A stretch of DNA of 64,000 nt from Pseudoalteromonas aliena SW19 (GTDB lineage Bacteria > Pseudomonadota > Gammaproteobacteria > Enterobacterales > Alteromonadaceae), in contig NZ_AQGU01000026.1 in assembly GCF_014905615.1 (NCBI RefSeq), positions 389,685 to 453,684 on the forward strand, read 5' to 3'. A program made the position numbers and the translations under genes. The number at the start of each line of letters is the position of its first letter. The stretch's first letter is position 1. This document shows positions 17,008 through 27,245 of the stretch, piece by piece. The notes beneath the pieces were generated by a model. That model had not been told where the DNA came from and made no database searches. It was given only the letters and a program-made list of their open reading frames with translations.

Positions 17008-17661
17008 ATGACACAAGACGAATTAAAAAAAGCTGCAGCATGGGCTGCACTCGAGTTTGTAAAAGAAAACACCATAGTGGGTGTAGGCACAGGCTCAACA
17101 GTTAATCATTTTATTGATGCATTAGGCTCAGTAAAAGACACGATTGTAGGCGCGGTATCAAGCTCAGAAGCCTCTACTGCTCGTTTAAAAGAGTTGGGTA
17201 TTGAAGTGTTTGAGCTTAACAACATCGATGTTTTAGATGTATACGTTGATGGCGCAGATGAAATTAACGCCCAAAATGAAATGATCAAAGGCGGTGGTGC
17301 AGCTCTGACTCGCGAAAAAATAGTCGCGGCTGTTGCTAAACAATTTGTATGTATTGTTGATGACACTAAGTTAGTAGAGACATTAGGAGATTTCCCACTT
17401 CCGATAGAAGTTATTCCAATGGCGCGCAGCTACGTAGCACGTGAGTTGTTAAAGTTGGGGGGCGATCCTGTTTACCGTCAAGGCGTAGTGACCGATAACG
17501 GTAACGTTATTTTAGATGTGTACAATTTAAATATTACCAATGCTAAACAACTTGAAGCACAAATAAATTCAATTGTTGGCGTAGTTACCAATGGCCTATT
17601 CGCAGAGCGTGGTGCTGATAAAGTAATTATTGGCACTAAAAATGGGCCTCAAATTAAATAG
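17008..17661 (+). CDS. rpiA: Ribose-5-phosphate isomerase A
   Basis: RpiA interconverts ribose 5-phosphate and ribulose 5-phosphate. The 217-residue protein contains [14 protein letters not shown] (phosphate loop), [26 protein letters not shown] with the catalytic acidic residues, and [14 protein letters not shown]. The length is that of the E. coli enzyme (219). The order fau-rpiA-serA on one strand with short gaps is common in this group. Confidence 0.97.
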   Translation: MTQDELKKAAAWAALEFVKENTIVGVGTGSTVNHFIDALGSVKDTIVGAVSSSEASTARLKELGIEVFELNNIDVLDVYVDGADEINAQNEMIKGGGAALTREKIVAAVAKQFVCIVDDTKLVETLGDFPLPIEVIPMARSYVARELLKLGGDPVYRQGVVTDNGNVILDVYNLNITNAKQLEAQINSIVGVVTNGLFAERGADKVIIGTKNGPQIK

Positions 17662-17670
17662 GATGAGGTT

Positions 17671-18900
17671 ATGAGTAAGGTATCATTAGCAAAAGACAAA
17701 ATTAAAATTCTCTTGCTTGAGGGTGTGCACCAAAGCGCAGTTGAAACGCTAAAGCGCAATGGTTATAGCAATATCGACTACGTTAAAACATCCCTACCTG
17801 AGGACGAGCTCAAAGAACGTATTAAAGATGCACACTTTGTAGGGCTTCGTTCTCGCACTCATATAAATGAAGCCGTATTAGATGCGGCTGAAAAGCTCAT
17901 CGCAATTGGCTGTTTTTGTATTGGTACAAACCAAGTTGACTTAAACAGCGCACGCGAACGTGGTATTGCCGTATTTAATGCGCCATTTTCTAACACTCGC
18001 TCAGTTGCAGAGCTGGTGCTTGGTGAGATTTTATTATTATTACGTGGTATTCCACAACGTAATGCAGCAGCTCACCGTGGCGGTTGGTTAAAAACGGCCA
18101 ATGGTTCGTTTGAAGCGCGTGGCAAAACATTAGGTATTATTGGCTATGGTCATATTGGCACGCAACTAGGTATCATGGCCGAAAACATTGGTATGAACGT
18201 TGATTTTTACGACATTGAAGATAAATTATCACTTGGGAATGCCACTCAAGTACATAATTTAACTCAGTTATTACAACGCTCTGATATTATTAGCTTGCAC
18301 GTACCAGAAACACCTCAAACTAAAAACCTAATTGGCACCGCTGAGCTTGCGGTTATGAAGCATGGGGCTATTTTGATTAATGCTTCTCGCGGAACTGTGG
18401 TTGATATTGACGCACTTGCAGAGGCACTAACAGAGAAAAAACTCAGTGGTGCAGCAATCGATGTATTCCCAGTTGAGCCTAAATCTAACAATGAAGAATT
18501 TATATCGCCATTGCGTGAGTTCGACAACGTTATTTTAACGCCACACATTGGTGGTTCAACACAAGAGGCACAAGAAAATATTGGCATTGAAGTTGCCGGT
18601 AAACTAGCTAAATACTCAGATAATGGCTCTACCATCACCGCCGTCAATTTCCCTGAAGTATCACTGCCAGAGCTTGCTAATCGTAGCCGCTTATTACACG
18701 TACACCACAATCGCCCTGGCGTATTAACACAAATTAACCAAGCTTTTGCCCAGCACGGTATTAATATTGCCGCGCAGTATTTGCAAACTGATGAAGCAAT
18801 TGGTTATGTTGTTATTGATGTGGATACAGATCATTCAGAAGTTGCACTAAAAGAACTCAGTGCCGTTGAGGGAACAATTAGAGCGCGTATTTTACATTAA
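17671..18900 (+). CDS. serA: D-3-phosphoglycerate dehydrogenase
   Basis: SerA catalyses the first step of serine synthesis, oxidising 3-phosphoglycerate with NAD. The 409-residue protein has the Rossmann motif LGIIGYGHIGTQLG near residue 154, the 2-hydroxyacid dehydrogenase signature with the catalytic Arg (NASRGTVVD) and His in LTPHIGGSTQEAQ, and a C-terminal ACT domain (LLHVHHNRPGVLTQI) for serine feedback. It starts nine bases after rpiA and is followed by a terminator. Confidence 0.97.
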   Translation: MSKVSLAKDKIKILLLEGVHQSAVETLKRNGYSNIDYVKTSLPEDELKERIKDAHFVGLRSRTHINEAVLDAAEKLIAIGCFCIGTNQVDLNSARERGIAVFNAPFSNTRSVAELVLGEILLLLRGIPQRNAAAHRGGWLKTANGSFEARGKTLGIIGYGHIGTQLGIMAENIGMNVDFYDIEDKLSLGNATQVHNLTQLLQRSDIISLHVPETPQTKNLIGTAELAVMKHGAILINASRGTVVDIDALAEALTEKKLSGAAIDVFPVEPKSNNEEFISPLREFDNVILTPHIGGSTQEAQENIGIEVAGKLAKYSDNGSTITAVNFPEVSLPELANRSRLLHVHHNRPGVLTQINQAFAQHGINIAAQYLQTDEAIGYVVIDVDTDHSEVALKELSAVEGTIRARILH

Positions 18901-18905
18901 TATTT

Positions 18906-18929
18906 AAAAGGGTCCTTATGGACCCTTTT
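18906..18929. terminator. Intrinsic terminator after serA
   Basis: AAAAGGGTCC and GGACCCTTTT pair around the loop TTAT. It lies five bases after the serA stop and ends three bases before the convergent panP stop; it can serve both strands. Confidence 0.85.
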
Positions 18930-18932
18930 AAA

Positions 18933-20558
18933 CTACATGTACTTTCTTAAATACTTTTTGAACACGGGATCGGTTTTAGCCAATTCTTTTTGCTCAGCTA
19001 AAATATCTTTTAAAATAGCCCCCGATGTAAGTGGGTTTGCAAGTACAACCCTAAATACAACGGTTGGCTGGTTATCATATTTAGAAGGTGTTAAACGCGT
19101 ACGTGATACAAACGAGCGACCTGATTCACGCTGCCTTTTTTGCATGCTGGCAGTAAAGCGATTCAATGATGCAAAAATATCTAAACGCGTTGCGGCATCC
19201 GCTTCAGCTATTGCTTGTTTTATTTTTTTAGGTACGTAGCGGTATGTTAATAAACACAACTCGGGCTCTGAAATAAGTTCGAAATCCTCGTCGGCTTTAA
19301 TTAAATCAGCAAAATAGTACGCCTTTTTAATGCTTCTATCGATCAACATTTCGTAGCCTTTACGACCAATAACACGTAAGCAAGCATGCACTAACATCGC
19401 CATTCCAGGACGACTACCTTCAAGCGTGTGACTACCTAAGTCTTTAGAGCCTTTACGCAAAATATACTCTGCGTGGTGTTCTATTGCATCGGTTGCCGCA
19501 GGGTCTTTAAATAAAACCAAACCAGCTCCCATTGGTACATACATTTGTTTGTGTGCATCAATGGTGATTGAATCAGCGCGTTCAATGCCTTTTAATAAAG
19601 GGCGATGAGTCGTTGATAAAAGTGTTGCTCCTCCCCATGCTGCATCGACATGAAAATGACAATTAATTTGCTCTGCTAAATCGGCCATTTCATTAAGGGG
19701 ATCTATATTCCCTGTTTCGGTCGTACCAGCGACCCCAATAATTGCCATTACTTTAATGCCTTGCGATTCTAGCTCAAGTGCCTTTTCACGCATCGCTCCT
19801 ACATCGACTTTATTATCTTCGCTGGTTTTAATGCCGATTAAATTTTCGCGACCGATACCTAATAAATCTACCGATTTACCTAACGAGTAATGTCCACGTT
19901 CTGATATTAATACCGCTAAACCTTTGTATCCGTAATGCAGCATACCAGCAATTAAGCCTTGTGCGCCTATCCCTCTAAAATCACCATCAGGCTTGAATAA
20001 GCGGTTTCGTGCAATCCAAAGCGCAGTAATATTAGCAACCGTACCACCTGAGCAAAAAGCACCGAGAGAGGTTTTTGCGCTGTGCATCCATTTAGAATAA
20101 AATGAGTCTTCTTGCCCATAAGCTAAATGATGCATCATTCCAAGCACTTGGCGCTCAAGAGGTGTAAATGCTTTAGACGTTTCTATTTTTACTAGGTTTT
20201 GGTTTAGCCCCACCATCAATTTTGACAGCGGTAATAAAAAATGTGGCAAAGCCGAAGTCATGTGACCTATAAAACTGGGGGCTGCGGTATGCACTGAATG
20301 CGCAACGAGCTGTTCCATTATGTCCTGTGCATAAGCAGATACAAACGTTGGATCCTCAGGGATAACAGCCGATTGAAAGTCTTTTTCAATTTCATGTAAT
20401 GGTTTTTCAATTGCCGCAATATTTTCGTTTAAGAAACCTGCTAAATTACTCGAAATTTCAAGCTCGATTTTGCTTAAAGTTGAGTCTGGCGCTTCAGGTA
20501 CAGTAAATATACGCTTAAGGCTTTCTTTAGAGGCGACGGCACAACGCTTTTGATCCAT
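18933..20558 (-). CDS. panP: PLP-dependent aspartate 1-decarboxylase PanP
   Basis: A 541-residue group II decarboxylase-fold enzyme. The PLP lysine is in SITIDAHKQMYVPMGAG; upstream motifs include FCSGGTVANITALW and HVDAAWGGATLL. The whole length, including the N-terminal domain of about 100 residues, agrees with the PanP family of Vibrio, Shewanella and Pseudoalteromonas, which makes beta-alanine for coenzyme A in bacteria that lack PanD. Other glutamate/tyrosine decarboxylase-like roles cannot be wholly excluded from sequence. It is a single gene, convergent with serA. Confidence 0.87.
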   Translation of the reverse strand: MDQKRCAVASKESLKRIFTVPEAPDSTLSKIELEISSNLAGFLNENIAAIEKPLHEIEKDFQSAVIPEDPTFVSAYAQDIMEQLVAHSVHTAAPSFIGHMTSALPHFLLPLSKLMVGLNQNLVKIETSKAFTPLERQVLGMMHHLAYGQEDSFYSKWMHSAKTSLGAFCSGGTVANITALWIARNRLFKPDGDFRGIGAQGLIAGMLHYGYKGLAVLISERGHYSLGKSVDLLGIGRENLIGIKTSEDNKVDVGAMREKALELESQGIKVMAIIGVAGTTETGNIDPLNEMADLAEQINCHFHVDAAWGGATLLSTTHRPLLKGIERADSITIDAHKQMYVPMGAGLVLFKDPAATDAIEHHAEYILRKGSKDLGSHTLEGSRPGMAMLVHACLRVIGRKGYEMLIDRSIKKAYYFADLIKADEDFELISEPELCLLTYRYVPKKIKQAIAEADAATRLDIFASLNRFTASMQKRQRESGRSFVSRTRLTPSKYDNQPTVVFRVVLANPLTSGAILKDILAEQKELAKTDPVFKKYLRKYM

Positions 20559-20829
20559 CTTAATACCTAGTGTGTGTAGCTAAAACACGTGTTTATCAGA
20601 GGAAAATGCTCAATTTAGGCATTTTTTAAGCAACAGTGTTTTTGAATAATTGCGCTAACTTTACTGCAATATAACTAAAATGTCTCGTTTAAAGCCATAA
20701 AAGCGCTCAAATCCATGACAAAAAAATGATAATTTAATTAATATTTTAATCGGCCCAATAAATACCAATTATTTATTGGGCATTTACATATTTTGCGTAT
20801 AATTAAACGATAATAAAAAAGGAATATTT

Positions 20830-22713
20830 ATGCTTAAAGGAAGAGTGAAAGTAAGTTGGTTAATGGCTGGCTTTTCATTATTTTTAATCAGTTTACTTAC
20901 TTACGTTTACTACACCTATCAAACGACTCGCGCTGAAATAATGCAATCGGTCGACACCCGCCTACTAAATGCAGCAACTAGCGTAAAGCATATTTTGGGC
21001 GAGGAGTACCTCAGCAGAGCTAACCGAGGTGAAGCGATTGATTTTTCTGAATATCAAACTAAGAGTAAACAGCTCTCTGAATTTACCCAAGCGCTCGATA
21101 TCGCTTATGTTTACTCTATGATATTAAAGAACGACAAAATTTATTTTAGTGGTTCTAGCTATACACAAGACGATCTGAGCAATGGCAAAGTAACTCAGTT
21201 TTTAGATATTTACCCTGAAGCAACAGATGCAAATATTAGCGCTTTTTATTCAACCGAACCCGTATTTGAAATATCGAGCGATCAATGGGGTCATTTTAAA
21301 AGCATTTTTATTCCTTATGTTGATACAGCGAGTGGGCACACCTACCTAACCGGCGCCGACATTACAATTTATGATTTAAACCAAAAGCTTAAGGAAAGTG
21401 TATCTAAAGCAGCGGCGATGGCGAGTTTCTTTTTTTTTATCGCATTACTTGTTGCAGCTATTTATATCTATTTGCTCAAACGTTCTTTAGCAACAGACTC
21501 AAGTACAGGCTTTGAAAATCATATTGCCCTTGAGTATTTTATTAAGCAAAGTAATGCACACCATATGCAACTTGCGGTTATTTGGATCAACGAAATTGAA
21601 GATATAAATAGCTTCTATGGTACTGAGGTCGGCGATAAAGTAATGAAAAACTTACTTATTCATTTTAAACGCCGCTGCTCTTCTCGTTGTCGTGTGTACC
21701 GCTTAGCAACGAATAAGCTAGTGTTACTTGCGCCTAAAGAAATCCCTTACGATGAATTTACTGATCTTATTGAAACCTATAACTTTAATGCTCCATTACT
21801 CACCGATCCATTTATTTATATTACTCTGTGCGCTGGAATAGCCAGTGGCAATAAATCGCTGCTACTCGAAAATGCCCACATAGCGGCATTGCAAGCCAAA
21901 CAAGGTCGCCATACCGTCGTTAATTACTCAAAAGCACTTCACGATGTAAAAGTACAATATCAATACAATGTCGAAATGGCTAAAGAGGTTCGAGAAGCGT
22001 TTGATAACAATCGCATTGTCCCTTATTTTCAGCCTATTATTGATATAAACACTAAACGCGTAGTGCAGTATGAATGTTTAGCACGGATGGTTACAGCAAG
22101 TGGTGAAATACTCAAGCCAGAGGCTTTTTTAAATGTAGTTACCCGCTCAAGAATGGATGGCTTATTGACCCGCACACTATTTTCACAATGTATTAGCCGC
22201 TTTAGAAAAACAGATATTTGCTGGAGCTTAAATATAACCGCGCAAGATATGCTTGATCCTAGTTTGAGTGAGTTTATAGCCGACGAATTAAAACGTTATC
22301 CACACCCGAGCAACATCACTTTGGAACTTTTGGAAACACAGGCAATTGCTAATTTTTCAGAGGTCAAAGCATTTATAGGAATGGTTAAAACCAAGGGCGT
22401 AAAAGTAATTATTGATGATTTTGGTAGCGGTTATTCGAATATTTCTAACGTGCTTAAGCTTGAAGTCGATGGCATTAAACTAGATGGCGCTTTAATAAAG
22501 CAAATAGTAAACGATAAAGATATCTATTTATTTATTGAGCACATTGCTAGCTTTGCAAATCAGTTGGGATTACAGTTAATGGCTGGATCGGTGGAAAATG
22601 CGACCATAGTGACCGCGCTGAAAAAAGCGAATGTGACGCTGATGCAAGGTGTTTACTTTGCTCACCCAGCGCCACATGTTAATTCCCAAAGTAATGAAGA
22701 ATTAACAAGCTAA
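20830..22713 (+). CDS. Membrane GGDEF/EAL protein with degenerate motifs
   Basis: A 627-residue signalling protein. Residues 12-29 and about 195-215 are transmembrane helices enclosing a periplasmic sensor region of about 165 residues. The GGDEF-like domain (about 225-380) has lost the GGDEF motif, so it should not make cyclic di-GMP. The EAL domain (about 398-610) has ECLARM where EAL is expected; Asn in NITAQDM, Glu in LELLETQ, IDDFGSGYSN, KLDGALIK and QGVYFAHP remain, but the AEGVE motif reads AGSVE. Phosphodiesterase activity is therefore doubtful and a binding or regulatory role is possible. AAAGGA precedes the ATG. Confidence 0.87.
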   Translation: MLKGRVKVSWLMAGFSLFLISLLTYVYYTYQTTRAEIMQSVDTRLLNAATSVKHILGEEYLSRANRGEAIDFSEYQTKSKQLSEFTQALDIAYVYSMILKNDKIYFSGSSYTQDDLSNGKVTQFLDIYPEATDANISAFYSTEPVFEISSDQWGHFKSIFIPYVDTASGHTYLTGADITIYDLNQKLKESVSKAAAMASFFFFIALLVAAIYIYLLKRSLATDSSTGFENHIALEYFIKQSNAHHMQLAVIWINEIEDINSFYGTEVGDKVMKNLLIHFKRRCSSRCRVYRLATNKLVLLAPKEIPYDEFTDLIETYNFNAPLLTDPFIYITLCAGIASGNKSLLLENAHIAALQAKQGRHTVVNYSKALHDVKVQYQYNVEMAKEVREAFDNNRIVPYFQPIIDINTKRVVQYECLARMVTASGEILKPEAFLNVVTRSRMDGLLTRTLFSQCISRFRKTDICWSLNITAQDMLDPSLSEFIADELKRYPHPSNITLELLETQAIANFSEVKAFIGMVKTKGVKVIIDDFGSGYSNISNVLKLEVDGIKLDGALIKQIVNDKDIYLFIEHIASFANQLGLQLMAGSVENATIVTALKKANVTLMQGVYFAHPAPHVNSQSNEELTS

Positions 22714-22726
22714 ATTGGTCATCAAA

Positions 22727-23395
22727 TTAGGTTAAATTAATAATAAGTCGGTGGCTTTGCTGGCCACTGGCCCAGTATTTTCGCTCAAAAGGCGTAATCG
22801 CATCATCAGATTCATAAAGCGCTACATCGCAAGAGTTACCAGTGAGTTCAAGCGCTCTAGCAAACTCTTTAACGTAAATATCCCAATTACTACGTACTTC
22901 TAGCAAACCGCCTAATTTAACTATAAACGGAAAAATAGCCGCGCCATGCCAACGTCTTCGAATATGCTTAGACTTAGGCCATGGGTTTGGATACAACAAA
23001 TAATGGTGTGTAGGTTGCCAATTAGCTGCAACCGCTAAACGCCAAAAGTCATTTAAGTCTGCTTGCACTAAAATATATTGCCCGCTGTCGGTCTGTTTAT
23101 ATTCAACATCATGTTTATCAAGGCGGTGCGATGATTTATCAATGCCTACCACAAGTGCATCAGGATGGCGCTTAGCTAAGTTAGCTGAGCTTTCACCCAC
23201 GCCACAGCACGAGTCTAAAATAAGCGGGCCATTAAAGGCCTGTACTTTAGCGTTTACTTCATCAAATGCGGCCTGAGTATGCGCTGCAATCGGTTTTTTA
23301 AACTCAGCCTCTAAGTGCTTATTTACTATTTCATCAAGCTTTTCGTGAATACCCGCTTGATTAGATACAATACTACGTGAATTTGCATCACTCAT
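22727..23395 (-). CDS. TrmB-like SAM-dependent methyltransferase
   Basis: A 222-residue Rossmann-fold methyltransferase. Motif I reads LDSCCGVGESSANLAKRHP and the Asp of GIDKSSHRL should bind SAM. YPNPWPKSKHIRRRWHG is the hallmark of the TrmB family, which makes m7G46 in tRNA. Motif I (DSCCGVGES) is unlike the usual E-x-G-x-G-x-G form of the main TrmB, so this may be a paralogue with another substrate. It overlaps the ABC permease gene by one base and is last in the mpl-ubiX-ABC operon. Confidence 0.75.
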   Translation of the reverse strand: MSDANSRSIVSNQAGIHEKLDEIVNKHLEAEFKKPIAAHTQAAFDEVNAKVQAFNGPLILDSCCGVGESSANLAKRHPDALVVGIDKSSHRLDKHDVEYKQTDSGQYILVQADLNDFWRLAVAANWQPTHHYLLYPNPWPKSKHIRRRWHGAAIFPFIVKLGGLLEVRSNWDIYVKEFARALELTGNSCDVALYESDDAITPFERKYWASGQQSHRLIINLT

Positions 23396-24162
23396 TAGTG
23401 TCTTAGCCCCACACCTTTTTTAATTAACGTAAGCGCTAATGTAAATAACGCTGTTATAAATACTAAAATAACCCCAAGCGCCACGCTTAAATCAACATCC
23501 GACACGCCTAAAAAGCCGTAACGAAACGCGTTAACCATGTAAATTATAGGGTTTATTTGCGATACGTTTTGCCAAAATTCTGGCAATAGCGTAATTGAAT
23601 AAAATACACCACCTAAGTAAGTTAATGGCGTTAAAATAAAGGTAGGGATAATGCTTATATCGTCAAAACTATTTGCGTAAATCGCATTAATTAAACCACC
23701 TAGTGCAAATACAGCCGAGGTTAAAATAACCGTCGCCATAATTACAAAAATATTATGGATTTGAATATCAACAAATAACAATGACACACAGGTCACTATA
23801 AAGCCCACCATTATACCGCGCGTCATACCACCGCCCATATAACCCAGTACAATAATGTAATTAGGAACTGGTGCTACTAATAGCTCTTCAATACTTTTTT
23901 GAAACTTTGTTGAATAAAAACTAGAGGCTACATTGGAATAGGAATTAGTAATAACCGACATCATTATAAGGCCAGGTACAATAAACTCCATGTAGCTAAA
24001 GCCACCCATGTCGCCAATGCGTGAGCCAATTAAGTTACCAAAAATAACAAAATATAAACTCATTGTAATTGCAGGCGGTACTAAGGTTTGCACCCAAATA
24101 CGTAAAAAACGAATACATTCTTTGATCCATAAACTTTTTAAGGCTACGCCATATTTAAACAT
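23395..24162 (-). CDS. yadH: ABC-2 type transport permease (YadH-like)
   Basis: A 255-residue membrane protein with six hydrophobic helices and the ABC-2 signature region (YSNVASSFYSTKFQKSIEELLVAP). It directly follows its ATPase gene. The pair corresponds to E. coli YadG/YadH, whose substrate is unknown. The PLTYLGGVFYS segment is conserved in this subfamily. Confidence 0.87.
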   Translation of the reverse strand: MFKYGVALKSLWIKECIRFLRIWVQTLVPPAITMSLYFVIFGNLIGSRIGDMGGFSYMEFIVPGLIMMSVITNSYSNVASSFYSTKFQKSIEELLVAPVPNYIIVLGYMGGGMTRGIMVGFIVTCVSLLFVDIQIHNIFVIMATVILTSAVFALGGLINAIYANSFDDISIIPTFILTPLTYLGGVFYSITLLPEFWQNVSQINPIIYMVNAFRYGFLGVSDVDLSVALGVILVFITALFTLALTLIKKGVGLRH

Positions 24163-25092
24163 TTATTCGCCCCGCCCTTGCTCTAGTAATCCGACAAATA
24201 ACTCTTCGAGTCTGTTTGCTTTATTTCGCATACTTAACACTGTATTACCTTGGTTTGTTAATGCGCTAAATACCGCATTTAAGCCCTGTGATTTAGCGAC
24301 TTCGACTTCAACAGTATGATCATCCGTCATGGTAAATTTATAACCATCAAGTGTGACTGGATTTGCTGGCACTTTTAAATCTAAAATAAAGGTTTCTTTA
24401 TCAAGCTTTGCAAGCAGTGCTTTAATTGTGGTGTTTTCAACAATTCGGCCACTGTCGATAATAGCAATGTTTTTACACAGTAATTCGGCTTCTTCAAGGT
24501 AATGGGTGGTTAAAATAATGGTCACGCCTTGCTCATTAATTTGGCGTAAAAAGTCCCACATTGAACGGCGTAATTCTATATCGACCCCTGCTGTTGGCTC
24601 ATCAAGTATAAGCAGTTTTGGTTCGTGCATGAGTGCGCGAGCAATCATTAAGCGGCGTTTCATACCACCTGAAAGCGTACGCGCTTGTTTGTCTTTTTTC
24701 TCAAGTAAGCCAAGCTGCGCTAGGTATTTGTCGGCGCGCTTGTGGGCTTCACCGCGTGGCACACCATAATAACCAGCTTGATTAACGAGTATTTGGCTAA
24801 GCGTTTCAAATTGACTGAAGTTAAACTCTTGCGGCACTAAGCCCAAATGCGCTTTAGCTGCTTCTAAGTCAGCATCAATATCACAACCGAATACCTCTAC
24901 TTTACCTTTTGTTTTATTCACCAAAGACGAAATAACACCAATAGTGGTTGATTTACCCGCTCCATTTGGACCAAGCAGCGCAAAAAAGTCGCCCTCTCGC
25001 ACTTGTAAATCAACGCCTTTTATAGCCTCAACACCATTTTTATAAACCTTGGTAAGGCCTTCAATATTTAAAGCAATAGTTTGCTTATTCAT
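24163..25092 (-). CDS. yadG: ABC transporter ATPase (YadG-like)
   Basis: A 309-residue nucleotide-binding protein: Walker A GPNGAGKST near residue 41, Q-loop LVPQEFNFS, signature LSGGMKRRLMIARAL, Walker B LLILDEPTAGVD and the H-loop in TTHYLEEAE. A C-terminal extension of about 80 residues follows, as in YadG. Its ATG shares a base with the ubiX stop (TAATG), and the permease gene follows without a gap. It powers the neighbouring permease. Confidence 0.9.
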   Translation of the reverse strand: MNKQTIALNIEGLTKVYKNGVEAIKGVDLQVREGDFFALLGPNGAGKSTTIGVISSLVNKTKGKVEVFGCDIDADLEAAKAHLGLVPQEFNFSQFETLSQILVNQAGYYGVPRGEAHKRADKYLAQLGLLEKKDKQARTLSGGMKRRLMIARALMHEPKLLILDEPTAGVDIELRRSMWDFLRQINEQGVTIILTTHYLEEAELLCKNIAIIDSGRIVENTTIKALLAKLDKETFILDLKVPANPVTLDGYKFTMTDDHTVEVEVAKSQGLNAVFSALTNQGNTVLSMRNKANRLEELFVGLLEQGRGE

Positions 25093-25712
25093 TACTTACC
25101 CTCACCATAACCCCAACGTTTTGTTAGGTTATGTTCAATGTTTAAATGATCTAAAATTCTCGCCACCATAAAATCAACTAAGTCTTCAATACTTTGCGGT
25201 TTATGATAAAAGCCAGGTGCCGCAGGCATAATAGTTACCCCTAAACGAGAAAGCTTTAGCATGTTTTCTAAATGAATTTCGTTAAATGGTGTTTCGCGTG
25301 GTACTAAAATAAGCTGCCCGCGTTCTTTAATAACCACATCAGCGGCGCGCTCTAATAGGTTATCTGATGCGCCTACCGCAATTGCTGATACAGAACCTGC
25401 ACTACACGGGCATACTACCATTTTTTTAGGCGCCGCAGAGCCCGAGGCTACTGGGCTAAACCAGTTATCTTTACCATATACCTTTAACTGCTCGGGTTTG
25501 GCATTAAACAGCGCACTTAACTGTTCAGTTGCTTTATCTTCATTACCAGAGAGCTTGATGTTTGATTCTGTGTCAAGCACCACTCGCGCAGCACTTGAGA
25601 TAAGTACGTAAACTTGAAATTGCTGCTCAAGCAACACTTCAAGCAGCCTTAAACCATAAGGCGCACCCGATGCGCCACTAAAAGCGAGCGTAATTTTATC
25701 TTTAAATTGCAC
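25092..25712 (-). CDS. ubiX: Flavin prenyltransferase UbiX
   Basis: UbiX attaches a dimethylallyl group to FMN, making the prenylated cofactor of the UbiD decarboxylase in ubiquinone synthesis. The 206-residue protein has the FMN-binding start [19 protein letters not shown], then [21 protein letters not shown] and [16 protein letters not shown], all family signatures. It begins one base after the mpl stop, and this mpl-ubiX pairing is seen in other gammaproteobacteria. Confidence 0.96.
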   Translation of the reverse strand: MQFKDKITLAFSGASGAPYGLRLLEVLLEQQFQVYVLISSAARVVLDTESNIKLSGNEDKATEQLSALFNAKPEQLKVYGKDNWFSPVASGSAAPKKMVVCPCSAGSVSAIAVGASDNLLERAADVVIKERGQLILVPRETPFNEIHLENMLKLSRLGVTIMPAAPGFYHKPQSIEDLVDFMVARILDHLNIEHNLTKRWGYGEGK

Positions 25713-25713
25713 G

Positions 25714-27069
25714 TTATTCTCCGCTGTATTTAGCAGCTAAACCATCAACAAGGTGTTGATGAAGACCATTAAAACCGCCATTGCTCATAATTAAAATATG
25801 TTGATTAGGCTCAATATTTTCGAGCACTGTATCAATAATTGTTTGTGTACTGCTAAAGCACTGCATATCGGCTTTATCTGCTTGCTCTTTTAGCGACCAA
25901 TTTAGATTCTCTGGCTCAAAAAGTAGCACGTCGTCAGCATCACGTAGTGAATCTAATAATGTATATTGGTGCACGCCCATTTTCATGGTGTTTGAGCGTG
26001 GCTCTAAAATAGCGATAATTTTTTCATCGCCTACTTTAGCGCGCAGTCCTGCTAGCGTTGTTTTAATTGCTGTTGGGTGATGCGCAAAGTCGTCATACAC
26101 TTTAATATTATTTATATCAGCCTTTAGCTCCATGCGCCTTTTCGGGCTAATAAACTCCCCTAACGCATCAATACTATGGTCAATCGCAATACCCACATGA
26201 CGCGCAGCAGCAATGCTCATAATCGCATTTTTAACGTTATGCTCGCCTATTGCTTGCCAGCAAACAGTGCCTTGCTTTTCATTGTTTAAAAGTACATTAA
26301 ACTCACTACCATCTGCTTTTATTAATTCATAGCCCCAGTCATCCCCTAGGGTTTCGCTTTCACTCCAAAGCCCTTGTGTTATTACATCATTAAGCGCTAC
26401 GTCTTGCTTTGGCCAAATTACTTTGCCACTTTGAGGTAATGTACGCATTAAGTGATGAAATTGTTTTTTTATTGCGTTTAAATCTTCAAAAATATCAGCA
26501 TGATCAAATTCAAGATTGTTTAAAATAAGCGTACGCGGAAGGTAGTGTACAAACTTACTGCGTTTATCAAAAAAAGCGGTATCGTATTCATCCGCTTCGA
26601 TAACGAAAAATGGCGTTTCGCCCACTTTCGCTGACACACCAAAGTTTTGCACTATGCCACCAATTAAAAACCCAGGCTTTAAGCCCGCATATTCTAATAC
26701 CCACGCTAACATACTTGCTGTGGTTGTTTTACCATGCGTACCGGCGACAGCAAGCACCCATGAGTCTTGTAATAAATTATGCTTTAGCCACTCAGGTCCT
26801 GAAGTATAAGGCAGGCTTTTATCAAGTACATATTCTACACATGGGTTACCACGGCTCATTGCATTACCAATAACCACCATATCAGGCTTTGGATCTAATT
26901 GAGATACGTCATAGCCTTGAGTTAATTCAATGCCGAGTTCTTGCAGCTGCGTGCTCATTGGTGGATAAACGTTTTGATCAGAACCTGTTACTTTATGCCC
27001 AAGTGATGTAGCAATGGCAGCAATCCCCCCCATAAACGTGCCACAAATGCCCAAAATATGTATATGCAT
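25714..27069 (-). CDS. mpl: UDP-N-acetylmuramate:L-alanyl-gamma-D-glutamyl-meso-DAP ligase
   Basis: Mpl reattaches recycled murein tripeptide to UDP-MurNAc. The 451-residue Mur ligase has the N-terminal [18 protein letters not shown] nucleotide fold, the ATP loop [13 protein letters not shown] near residue 110, [19 protein letters not shown] and [15 protein letters not shown], all typical of Mpl rather than MurC. It is the first gene of a five-gene minus-strand operon. Confidence 0.96.
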   Translation of the reverse strand: MHIHILGICGTFMGGIAAIATSLGHKVTGSDQNVYPPMSTQLQELGIELTQGYDVSQLDPKPDMVVIGNAMSRGNPCVEYVLDKSLPYTSGPEWLKHNLLQDSWVLAVAGTHGKTTTASMLAWVLEYAGLKPGFLIGGIVQNFGVSAKVGETPFFVIEADEYDTAFFDKRSKFVHYLPRTLILNNLEFDHADIFEDLNAIKKQFHHLMRTLPQSGKVIWPKQDVALNDVITQGLWSESETLGDDWGYELIKADGSEFNVLLNNEKQGTVCWQAIGEHNVKNAIMSIAAARHVGIAIDHSIDALGEFISPKRRMELKADINNIKVYDDFAHHPTAIKTTLAGLRAKVGDEKIIAILEPRSNTMKMGVHQYTLLDSLRDADDVLLFEPENLNWSLKEQADKADMQCFSSTQTIIDTVLENIEPNQHILIMSNGGFNGLHQHLVDGLAAKYSGE

Positions 27070-27193
27070 ATACTTTCCTTAAATCGTGTGACTACTTTAC
27101 TGCGGTGCAAAGTTTAATGGCGCTATGATGCCAAAATTCGCGCTTAGTTACCATTGCGAGTAAGCATTTCACTCGTGCCAAAATGACCACTTA

Positions 27194-27235
27194 ATAACAA
27201 AAAAGCCTTCTTAGTCAGAAGGCTTTTTTGTTATT
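27194..27235 (-). terminator. Intrinsic terminator after the uppP operon
   Basis: AATAACAAAAAAGCCTTC and GAAGGCTTTTTTGTTATT form a long stem around TTAGTCA. It lies ten bases after the uppP stop. Confidence 0.92.
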
Positions 27236-27245
27236 CGATAATTTA

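Noticed and set aside
20761..20783. ATACCAATTATTTATTGGG as a further family B repeat
   Set aside because: Only the terminal-like bases match; there is no second terminus at a suitable distance.
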